A stretch of DNA of 43,904 bases. Source: Thermoplasmata archaeon. GTDB lineage: Archaea; Thermoplasmatota; Thermoplasmata; Lutacidiplasmatales; UBA184. Location: assembly GCA_022749935.1 (NCBI GenBank), contig JAKIWQ010000010.1, forward strand, positions 1-43,904. The letters run 5' to 3'. The position numbers and the translations under genes were made by a program. Below, in pieces: positions 16,116 to 22,320 of the stretch (the stretch's first letter is position 1; each line of letters opens with the position of its first letter). Below the pieces are notes generated by a model. It did no database searches. It was not told where the DNA came from and saw only the letters and a list, made by a program, of their open reading frames with translations.

Positions 16116-16129
16116 GCATATATACGTAA
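16116..16129 (+). promoter_or_regulatory. TATA box of the eL44 operon
   Basis: GCATATATACGTAA stands out in GC-rich DNA with its centre about 28 nt upstream of the eL44 ATG at 16149. This predicts a leaderless or nearly leaderless transcript for the eL44-eS27-aIF2alpha-nop10 operon. Confidence 0.75.
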
Positions 16130-16148
16130 CTCGTTTCGGCGGCGCCCG

Positions 16149-16433
16149 ATGCACTATCCTAAGGTCGTCTCCACGTATTGTCCGAAGTGCAAGGTGCACA
16201 CGGAGCACGACGTGGAGAAGGCCAAGAAGCGGCCGGCGTCGGAGATGAAGTGGGGGCAGCGCCGGTTCCGGCGCGCCACGCGGGGGTACGGAGGGTTCCC
16301 TCGTCCGAAGCCCGAGGGCCGGGCCAAGGCCGTCCGGCGGGTGAACCTCAAGTATCGTTGCAAGAAGTGCAAGTACATCGTACAGCCGGCGAGCTGGCGG
16401 GCGACGACCCTCGAACTGGTGGAGCACCACTAG
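16149..16433 (+). CDS. rpl44e: 50S ribosomal protein eL44 (L44e)
   Basis: This is a zinc-binding large-subunit protein near the E site. Its 94 residues include two CxxC knuckles, Cys11/Cys14 in STYCPKCKVHTEH and Cys71/Cys74 in LKYRCKKCKYIVQ, with the basic middle FRRATRGYGGFPRPKPEGR typical of the family. It is the first gene of a classical archaeal operon and is preceded by a strong TATA box. Confidence 0.98.
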   Translation: MHYPKVVSTYCPKCKVHTEHDVEKAKKRPASEMKWGQRRFRRATRGYGGFPRPKPEGRAKAVRRVNLKYRCKKCKYIVQPASWRATTLELVEHH

Positions 16434-16441
16434 GAGATCCG

Positions 16442-16618
16442 ATGCGCGCACCCTCCCCTTTCTGGATCGTCAAGTGTCCCGACTGCTCCACGGAACAGAC
16501 CGTGTTCAGTCGACCGGCGACCACCGTGGTGTGCACGGTCTGCGGCGCGACGCTGGCGACGCCGACCGGCGGGCAGGCCAAGCTCCGGGGCGAGCTCGTT
16601 CGCCCCGTTTCGAGCTAG
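16442..16618 (+). CDS. rps27e: 30S ribosomal protein eS27 (S27e)
   Basis: This is a 58-residue zinc-ribbon protein of the small subunit. FWIVKCPDCSTEQTVFSRP gives Cys12/Cys15, and VVCTVCGATLATPTGGQAK gives Cys31/Cys34 and the conserved end of the ribbon. It starts at ATG 16442, 8 bases after eL44, and ends 18 bases before aIF2-alpha, the standard archaeal gene order. Confidence 0.97.
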   Translation: MRAPSPFWIVKCPDCSTEQTVFSRPATTVVCTVCGATLATPTGGQAKLRGELVRPVSS

Positions 16619-16636
16619 GTAGGAAGACCGCCGAAC

Positions 16637-17413
16637 ATGCCGCTCCGCGCGGAGTACCCCGAAGAGGGAGAGCTCGTTATCGGGACCGTCACCTCCATCC
16701 GCAATTTTGGCGCCTTCGTCACACTGGACGAGTACGCGAAGCGGGAGGCGTTCATCCATCTCTCCGAGGTCGCGACCGGGTGGGTCAAGTACATCCGGGA
16801 CCACATCCGAGAGGGCCAGAAGATCGTCGCCCGGGTTCTCCGGATCGACCTCTCCAAGAACCAGATCGACCTCTCCCTCAAACGGATCAACGACCACCAG
16901 CGACGGGAGAAGGTCCAGGGTTGGAAGAACGAACAGCGCGCGATGCGCCTGGTCGAGCAGGTGGGCACGGCCCTCAAGATGACGGCGGACGAGGCGGCCG
17001 ACCACTTCGGTCCCGGCCTGGTCGAGAAGTACGGTTCCCTCTTCCAGGCGTTCGAGGTCGCGTCGGCCGACCCGACGCGTTTCCAGAAGGAGAACACCAA
17101 GGCGGCCTGGGTGACCGCCTTCCTCAAGGTTGCTTCCGACAACATCGTTCCCCCCCACGTCACCATCCTCGGCACCCTCGAAGTCTCGGACGCCTCTCCG
17201 GACGGGGTCGAACACGTGCGGAGCGCCCTCCTTGCCGCCGAAAAGGTGGACCCGGAATCCGTGGACGTCCAGTACGTGGGCGCGCCCCGGTACCGAATCC
17301 GCGTCGCGGCCAGCCAGTACAAGCAAGCCGAAGAGACGATGCGGCGGGCGACCGACGCGGCGCTCAAGGCGATCAAGGCGGCCGGCGGGGAGGGTACGTT
17401 CACCCGGGCATGA
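16637..17413 (+). CDS. eif2a: Translation initiation factor aIF2 subunit alpha
   Basis: This is the alpha subunit of the heterotrimeric factor that brings Met-tRNAi to the small subunit. The S1/OB domain occupies about residues 8-85 (GELVIGTVTSIRNFGAFVTL, AFIHLSEVATGWVKYIRDH). The motif LSLKRINDHQRREKVQGWKN marks the start of the helical domain. The C-terminal alpha-beta domain that contacts the gamma subunit follows (YVGAPRYRIRVAASQYKQAE). It has 258 residues, as usual. Its TGA overlaps the nop10 ATG. Confidence 0.97.
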   Translation: MPLRAEYPEEGELVIGTVTSIRNFGAFVTLDEYAKREAFIHLSEVATGWVKYIRDHIREGQKIVARVLRIDLSKNQIDLSLKRINDHQRREKVQGWKNEQRAMRLVEQVGTALKMTADEAADHFGPGLVEKYGSLFQAFEVASADPTRFQKENTKAAWVTAFLKVASDNIVPPHVTILGTLEVSDASPDGVEHVRSALLAAEKVDPESVDVQYVGAPRYRIRVAASQYKQAEETMRRATDAALKAIKAAGGEGTFTRA

Positions 17414-17592
17414 CGGACGCGATCCTCCACGTGTGCCGGGCGTGCGTGCGCTACACCTTCAAGGCGCAATGCCCGGAATGCGGGACACCGACCCGGACCC
17501 CCCACCCCGCGCGGTATAACCCGACGGACCGGTACGGGAAGTACCGCCGGATGTTACGGGCGTCGGCCCCGGCCTCGGGCCCTTCGGAGTGA
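17410..17592 (+). CDS. nop10: Nop10, H/ACA RNP protein
   Basis: This is a small component of the box H/ACA pseudouridylation complex. The 60-residue protein has an N-terminal zinc ribbon (CRAC at 9-12, CPEC at 21-24) and the conserved linear motif HPARYNPTDRYGKYRRM that wraps along Cbf5. It begins at an ATGA overlap with the aIF2-alpha stop. It is too short for many gene callers but unmistakable. Confidence 0.96.
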   Translation: MTDAILHVCRACVRYTFKAQCPECGTPTRTPHPARYNPTDRYGKYRRMLRASAPASGPSE

Positions 17593-17599
17593 TACAGCC

Positions 17600-18124
17600 G
17601 TGTCCGCAGCCATCCATCGTATCAAGGTGGTCAACGACGTAAGTGACCTCGTCCCCATCCTCCGGGCGGTCGATTCGACGCTCAAATTGAAGTTGGTCCA
17701 GCGGCTCGGGGAGAGCTGGCTGACGCTCGAGGACGTCGAGCACGAGTTCGGCAAGGAGGGAGTGAAGACCCTCGCCTTTTTCGAAAAACTGCGCCTCATC
17801 GACACCCGGTGGGTCGCCCGGGAAGGTCGAAAGCAGCCGGACAAGAGCTACCACTTCTACTACTCCACCATCAACATCAACACGACCTCTCCGTTGGCGG
17901 AGATCTCCGAGGTCCTGGCCATCGCGACCATGGGACTCAAGGACTACACGAAGCTCGAATCGAAGATCCACGACGCGGTCGGGGTCGAGGGGCGGTTTTT
18001 CTCGGACGTGGCCGAGGAGCTCGGCATGTCGCCGACCCGGCTGAAGGGCCTGGTCAAGCGCTCGGAGAGGTTGGAGTACCGTGGCCACCGCATCGAGCGG
18101 TTCCAGGCAGAGGCCCCGGAGTAA
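17600..18124 (+). CDS. Winged-helix (ArsR-like) protein, 174 aa
   Basis: The protein starts with GTG 7 bases after nop10. The N-terminal half reads like a winged helix: LVPILRAVDSTLKLKLVQRL, then SWLTLEDVEHEFGKEGVKTL as the recognition part, and strands around DKSYHFYYSTININT. A second helix-turn-helix-like stretch is SDVAEELGMSPTRLKGLVKR near the C-terminus. Archaeal proteins of this kind are usually annotated as ArsR-type regulators of unknown target. Its place inside a translation/RNA-modification operon suggests local regulation or RNA-linked activity, but nothing proves DNA binding. Confidence 0.8.
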   Translation: MSAAIHRIKVVNDVSDLVPILRAVDSTLKLKLVQRLGESWLTLEDVEHEFGKEGVKTLAFFEKLRLIDTRWVAREGRKQPDKSYHFYYSTININTTSPLAEISEVLAIATMGLKDYTKLESKIHDAVGVEGRFFSDVAEELGMSPTRLKGLVKRSERLEYRGHRIERFQAEAPE

Positions 18125-18653
18125 GGCCCTTCCCGACGTCACGGTCCTGCGCGTGGGCCACCGGGCGGGCCGCGACCCCCGGCTCACGACGCACCTCGCC
18201 CTCACGGCCCGCGCGCTGGGAGCGACCCGGATGCTGCTCCACCCGCCCGACCCGGATCTCGCCAAGCGGGTCGAGGCGGTGGTCCGGCGGTGGGGCGGGA
18301 GGTTCGAGGTCTTGCCCGCCGCGGAGTGGCGTACGACGGTCCGCGCCTTTGACGGCACGGTCGTCCACCTCACGATGTACGGTCTCGCGATCCAGCGGCT
18401 CCTTCCCCGCCTGCGCCGGGCCCGGAAGGTCCTGCTCGTGGTCGGCGGGGCGAAGGTCCCTCCGGACCTCTACCGACTGGCCCACTACAACGTGGCCGTC
18501 GGCCATCAGCCCCACAGTGAAGTGGCCGCGCTCGCCGTCGCCCTTGACCGCCTCCTCGGGACCCCCCGGTCGGCCCCGCTCGAGGGGGCGCAGCAACGAA
18601 TCGTTCCGCGAGCCCGGGGGAAGCGCGTCGTAGGGGGCCGAGCGCGCGCATGA
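18081..18653 (+). CDS. trm56: tRNA (cytidine(56)-2'-O)-methyltransferase aTrm56
   Basis: This is an archaea-specific SPOUT enzyme that methylates ribose of C56 in the T-loop of tRNA. Conserved elements are VLRVGHRAGRDPRLTTHLAL (22-41), VHLTMYGL (95-102) and the trefoil-knot motif NVAVGHQPHSEVAALAV (137-153). The core ends near residue 160 and a basic tail follows. The start is the GTG at 18081, which overlaps the winged-helix gene by 44 bases and precedes the core by about 20 residues; no closer start codon exists before VLRVGHR. Its TGA overlaps the mevalonate kinase ATG. Confidence 0.92.
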   Translation: MATASSGSRQRPRSKALPDVTVLRVGHRAGRDPRLTTHLALTARALGATRMLLHPPDPDLAKRVEAVVRRWGGRFEVLPAAEWRTTVRAFDGTVVHLTMYGLAIQRLLPRLRRARKVLLVVGGAKVPPDLYRLAHYNVAVGHQPHSEVAALAVALDRLLGTPRSAPLEGAQQRIVPRARGKRVVGGRARA

Positions 18654-19642
18654 CCGAGGAGGGGGGTCCGATCACCCGGCATCCGCTCCCGGTATCGTGC
18701 CACGCGCCCGGCAAGTGCATCGTTTTCGGGGAGCACTCGGTGGTCCATGGGGGTCCGGAACTCCTGTTCGCGGTGGACCTCTACACGCAGGTCGTGGTTC
18801 GGTCCGCCGCGACGTTCTCTTTGAACGCCGACCCGAACGCCGCGGAGGCCCACCCCTACTTTCGGTCCACGCTCGCTCAACGCTGGGTCGGCGGACAGCC
18901 CTTCGAGGTCCGTTCGACCTCCCGGATCCCCCGGGGCGCAGGGCTCGGTTCCTCCGCGGCGTTCTGCTCCGCCCTCGTCGGGGCGCTCTCCGCGGTCCAG
19001 GGCGGGATCGACCGAGCCGGGCTGGCGCAAGCGTCTTTCGATGTCGAGCGAGGGGCTCAAGGGGTAGGTAGTCCCGGGGACACGAGCGCGGCCGTCGCTG
19101 GAGGGTTCGTCACCGTCAACAGTCCCGGGACGGACCCGCTCTGGACCGTTAGGTCCGAGGGGAACCGTTGGGACGTCCGACGGGTCTCCGACCCGGGGTG
19201 GGTGTGGGTCGTCGCCCACAGCGGCATCCCTCGCGCGACGGGCGACGCGGTCCGCGCGGTCGGGCAGCGACTCGCGCAGGCGGACGGACCGGAGATCCTC
19301 CGTGATTTTGCTCGGGTCGCGTCCGACGGAATCCGGGCGGTGGAGGCGGGGGACCGGAAATCGGTCGCCGAACTCATGGGCCGGAACCAGGAACTGCTCC
19401 GGACCGTGGGCGTTTCTCACCCCCGGCTGGAGGCGCTCCTCGAGGCCGCGAAGCCGGCCGCGGAGGGGGCCAAATTGACCGGCGCGGGCGCGGGGGGATC
19501 CATCGTCGTCCTCCCTCGTGCGGGACAGGAGGTCGACCTCGTACGACGCCTCGCCCGGGCGGGCGGCCTCCCGTTCGTGGTCCGACCCTCCGTCCAAGGT
19601 GCCTCGTTGATCCGTGAACCGGGGGCCGGAACGGCACCCTGA
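18650..19642 (+). CDS. mvk: Mevalonate kinase (GHMP family)
   Basis: This enzyme phosphorylates mevalonate to mevalonate 5-phosphate for isoprenoid lipid synthesis. GHMP motifs are complete: GKCIVFGEHSVVHGG (21-35), the ATP loop IPRGAGLGSSAAFC (93-106), catalytic Asp144 in GSPGDTSAAVAGG, and KLTGAGAGGSIVVL (275-288). The 330-residue length fits. Thermoplasma-type archaea use mevalonate 3-kinases that resemble decarboxylases. This protein keeps the classical kinase motifs, so a 5-kinase is the best reading, although specificity cannot be proved from motifs. It overlaps trm56 by 4 bases and ends 1 base before the convergent YchF-like gene. Confidence 0.88.
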   Translation: MTEEGGPITRHPLPVSCHAPGKCIVFGEHSVVHGGPELLFAVDLYTQVVVRSAATFSLNADPNAAEAHPYFRSTLAQRWVGGQPFEVRSTSRIPRGAGLGSSAAFCSALVGALSAVQGGIDRAGLAQASFDVERGAQGVGSPGDTSAAVAGGFVTVNSPGTDPLWTVRSEGNRWDVRRVSDPGWVWVVAHSGIPRATGDAVRAVGQRLAQADGPEILRDFARVASDGIRAVEAGDRKSVAELMGRNQELLRTVGVSHPRLEALLEAAKPAAEGAKLTGAGAGGSIVVLPRAGQEVDLVRRLARAGGLPFVVRPSVQGASLIREPGAGTAP

Positions 19643-19643
19643 G

Positions 19644-20840
19644 CTATTTCCGGGAAACGATCCGAACGACGGCATTGGCGCTGACCGGCTGGTCGGCGCC
19701 GATCGCACGGTGGGTCCGGCCGTCGATCGCCCGGATGAAGTTCTCCCCGAGGTCCGTGTGCACGCGATAGGCCACGCTTCGGGCGGGCGTGTCCGCAGGG
19801 ACCAGGAGCGCGTCGGGCAGGATGCGCCCCCGGCTGTCCGTCCAACGAGTCTCGTCCTCGACCGGGTAGATGACGATCTGGTGAAGTCGTTCGTAGACCA
19901 TTCGCTCGAGCGCGGGTTGGACACCGGTTCCTCCCCAGGCAGTGAGGGTCGCCCGGATTCCGTCGAGCGCCTTGGCCTGGGGCGGTGTGAGTCGTCCCTC
20001 GTCGCGGACCACAAAGGAGGGGTCCCCCGGGCGGTACTGAACCAAGCCCGCGCGGGCGGCCCGGCGCAGCGTGAGCTCGGCGTCGGCACTGGTCGGGACC
20101 ACAGGATATTCCTCGACCCTTTCCTCGAGGGTTTTTTCTTGCGCCGCCGTCGCGTGGTCGCACTTGTTCGCCGCTACGAGACGGGGTTTGGAGGCCTGGA
20201 GGAGACCACGGGCGAGGGCGACGCGCTCGCCGGTCGACCAATGGGTCGGGTGGGCCCGGTCGACCGGGCTCGCTCGAAGGGCGGCCGCGATGGCCGCCGG
20301 ACTGATCGAGAGTCCCGTGAATCGTTCGAGCAGGAACTCTTCGACCTTCTTGCCTTCCAGCTCGACCCCGCGTGCCTGCCGGGTGAAATCGCGTCCGAGG
20401 ATCTCCACGACCCAGGCGACCAATTCCTCCTCCAGCCAGCGGACCTCCTCAGAAGGGTCCTGACTTCCCGGAGGGGCCAGACGCCCCTCCGCGTCGGTGG
20501 CTCCGGTCAGGTCGACCACTTGAACAAACCCGTCCGTGGCACGGAGGTCGTCCAGGAACTTGTGGCCCAACCCCTTCCCCTCGTGCGCGCCGGGTACGAG
20601 TCCCGGTACGTCGACCAGATTCACGGGGACCCATCGCGTCCCGTCGACGCATTTCGCGTTGCCCGGTGTGCAGGTCCCCCCCTTTTCGGGGTGAGGACAC
20701 GGGGCTCGAATGGCGGCGACGCCCCGATTGGGGGTGACCGTGGTGAAGGGGTAGGGAGCCATCGGGACGTCCAGCAGCGTGAGCGCGTTGAAGAACGTCG
20801 ACTTGCCGACGTTCGGCTTCCCGACGAGGCCGACCTCCAT
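19644..20840 (-). CDS. YchF/OBG-related archaeal GTPase with TGS domain
   Basis: This is a P-loop NTPase of the OBG-HflX group. G1 is GKPNVGKST (7-15), followed by PYPFTTVTPNRG, G3 DVPGLVPGAHEGKGLGHKFL from residue 77, and G4 NKCD (225-228). A C-terminal TGS-like domain contains RVHTDLGENFIRAIDGRTHR. A small cysteine cluster (Cys48, Cys57, Cys64, in CPHPEKGGTCTPGNAKC) lies after the switch I region, as in archaeal and eukaryotic members. The family associates with ribosomes. It follows the PduO-type gene by 15 bases on the same strand. Confidence 0.94.
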   Translation of the reverse strand: MEVGLVGKPNVGKSTFFNALTLLDVPMAPYPFTTVTPNRGVAAIRAPCPHPEKGGTCTPGNAKCVDGTRWVPVNLVDVPGLVPGAHEGKGLGHKFLDDLRATDGFVQVVDLTGATDAEGRLAPPGSQDPSEEVRWLEEELVAWVVEILGRDFTRQARGVELEGKKVEEFLLERFTGLSISPAAIAAALRASPVDRAHPTHWSTGERVALARGLLQASKPRLVAANKCDHATAAQEKTLEERVEEYPVVPTSADAELTLRRAARAGLVQYRPGDPSFVVRDEGRLTPPQAKALDGIRATLTAWGGTGVQPALERMVYERLHQIVIYPVEDETRWTDSRGRILPDALLVPADTPARSVAYRVHTDLGENFIRAIDGRTHRAIGADQPVSANAVVRIVSRK

Positions 20841-20855
20841 GCCGATTTTCCTCCC

Positions 20856-21431
20856 CTACACCGAATAGTCCGGCGGGACCTCGGCTACGCCGAGCGCATG
20901 GTTGGCGGCCAGGGCCGCCGCAAAGAGCAGATCGCTGAGACGGTTCGCCCATTCGAGTAATTCCGGCCGCTGGGGTTCGGTACGATGCAGCGCCCACAGT
21001 TCGCGTTCAGCCCGACGCGCGACGGTACGCGCGACGTGGAAGGCCGCGGCGGTGGGTGATCCGCCCGCCAGGACGAACGTGGTCAGCGGAGGGTGGGCGG
21101 CCTCCCAGCGGTCGATCTCGCCCTCCAGGCCCTGGACGTGGCGCGCCTCGATCCGGTGGGCCGGGGGACGACCGCCCGGGCCGACGGCGAGTTCGGATTG
21201 GGCGATGAACAGTTCGTGCTCGAGCCGGCGAACGAGGGCGCGCAATTCTCCGAGCGAGGAGGGGAGCCCGGCCTCGACCAGGCCGAGGTGGGCCCCCAGT
21301 TCGTCGAGGGTGCCGTAGGCCCGGATCCGGGCCGAGTCCTTGTCTACGCGCGCACCATGGGCGAGACCGGTCGTCCCGCGGTCGCCCGTACGGGTGTAGA
21401 GACGCGGGATGTTCTCGCCTCCGGTCGCCAC
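20856..21431 (-). CDS. PduO-type cob(I)alamin adenosyltransferase
   Basis: This enzyme transfers the 5'-deoxyadenosyl group of ATP to cob(I)alamin, giving adenosylcobalamin. Family motifs are YTRTGDRGTTGL (12-23), RIRAYGTLDELGAHLG (35-50), LAGGSPTAAAFHVARTVARR (121-140) and NRLSDLLFAAA near the C-terminus. Together these form the ATP site at the trimer interface. The start is a GTG at 21431. The 191-residue length is normal. The gene lies upstream of the YchF-like GTPase on the same strand. No other cobalamin gene is present in the window, so B12 may be salvaged or made elsewhere. Confidence 0.94.
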   Translation of the reverse strand: MATGGENIPRLYTRTGDRGTTGLAHGARVDKDSARIRAYGTLDELGAHLGLVEAGLPSSLGELRALVRRLEHELFIAQSELAVGPGGRPPAHRIEARHVQGLEGEIDRWEAAHPPLTTFVLAGGSPTAAAFHVARTVARRAERELWALHRTEPQRPELLEWANRLSDLLFAAALAANHALGVAEVPPDYSV

Positions 21432-21571
21432 GGCAACTGGTCTAGCGGGGAGCTCAGACCGTGGACCGGGCAGAACGAGATGTGTAGCACCTCATTATGC
21501 TTCGCGTCCTGACGGCACAATCGGCAGATAAACCCGCTCCGCTCGCTCCACGCAATCCCCATCGGCTCCAT
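21344..21571 (-). CDS. Possible small zinc-finger protein, 75 aa
   Basis: A short reading frame starts with ATG 21571, 27 bases after the ribbon-helix-helix gene. It contains WSERSGFICRLCRQDAKHN followed by ISFCPVHG, a CxxC...CxxH pattern that could bind one zinc ion. The remaining 35 residues overlap the start of the PduO-type gene in another frame and look unstructured. The pattern and position between co-oriented genes support a real gene, but the 88-base overlap and absence of a recognised family keep confidence low. Confidence 0.35.
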   Translation of the reverse strand: MEPMGIAWSERSGFICRLCRQDAKHNEVLHISFCPVHGLSSPLDQLPWRPEARTSRVSTPVRATAGRPVSPMVRA

Positions 21572-21598
21572 TTTGCAAACCAACCCTGTGTGGGGGAC

Positions 21599-21997
21599 CT
21601 AGCGCCCGAGGAGTCCCCGTCCCTCGCGATCCGCCCGCCGTCGGTCCCGTCGCCGTTCGACCGTCGACCGCGCGCGTTCGCGCAGGGCCGGCATCCGTTC
21701 GGCGTGGGTCCGCGCAAGCTCCCCTAGGCCGAGGTTCAGGACGATGGCAATCGCGCCGTCCAAGTCTCGGGCATAGCCGTCCTCGACGATCTCCTCCAGT
21801 TCGGCCCGGAGGGTCGTAGGGAGTTCGACCGAGGCGACGGGTGCACCGCCCGCGCCCAGGACCAACGCCCGTACCGCATCCGAACGAGTCGGATGGCCGT
21901 TCGCCGTTCGATACTTCTCGAGGAGCGACTCTTCCTCCGCACTGAGGCGAACACCGAGGAAATGAGTCGCGGGAGCTGCGGCTCGAGCGTTCCGCAC
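21599..21997 (-). CDS. Ribbon-helix-helix transcription regulator, 132 aa
   Basis: The N-terminal part FLGVRLSAEEESLLEKYR followed by GHPTRSDAVRALVLGA (about residues 13-50) has the strand-helix-helix pattern of RHH DNA-binding proteins. A second similar unit follows (VASVELPTTLRAELEEIVED, then YARDLDGAIAIVLNLGL, about 55-92), so one chain may provide two RHH-like halves. The C-terminal 30 residues are very basic (STVERRRDRRRADREGR). The GTG at 21997 is chosen because a TATA box sits exactly 25 nt upstream, implying a leaderless mRNA. TTTAAC repeats around that promoter suggest autoregulation. Confidence 0.78.
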   Translation of the reverse strand: MRNARAAAPATHFLGVRLSAEEESLLEKYRTANGHPTRSDAVRALVLGAGGAPVASVELPTTLRAELEEIVEDGYARDLDGAIAIVLNLGLGELARTHAERMPALRERARSTVERRRDRRRADREGRGLLGR

Positions 21998-22000
21998 GCG

Positions 22001-22058
22001 TTTAACACAATTTAACGAATATATAAGAATTCTTGACTCCCGTTTAACGCAGGTAAAC
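22001..22058 (-). promoter_or_regulatory. Leaderless promoter of the RHH gene with TTTAAC repeats (operator candidate)
   Basis: On the minus strand a TATA box (TTATATATT, 22018-22026) is centred 25 nt upstream of the RHH start codon. The plus-strand hexamer TTTAAC occurs at 22001-22006, 22011-22016 and 22043-22048, with a related GTAAAC at 22053-22058. The first two lie between the TATA box and the start and the third lies just upstream, so a bound repressor would block the promoter. The remaining sequence to 22320 holds nothing else I can identify; no clear TATA box is seen for the propeller gene starting at 22321. Confidence 0.55.
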
Positions 22059-22320
22059 CAGGTCACACCAATCATGGTCGCCGGCCGGCAACCGTTTACT
22101 CCGGCAGACGGGGGGCGGTCCCAGCCCTGTGAAACACCCAGCCGGAGAGTGTAGGAATCCAGTGTAAGCCACAGATCGCCCGCCCCCGCCGGAAGTGACT
22201 CTTCGTGAGGGGAGTGGCTCCTCCGCGAGCCACAAGGGTCCCCCACGGTCCAGGGTTCACTGAGGGAGGCGCGATGGGGCTAAGGGGAGGGAGTCCCTCG
22301 GGAGGTTGACCCAGCCGACC

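Noticed and set aside
22017-22320. Additional small genes in the gap before the YVTN propeller
   Set aside because: Frames there are short, lack any motif or start with supporting signals, and include the AT-rich regulator promoter. I treat the gap as regulatory.
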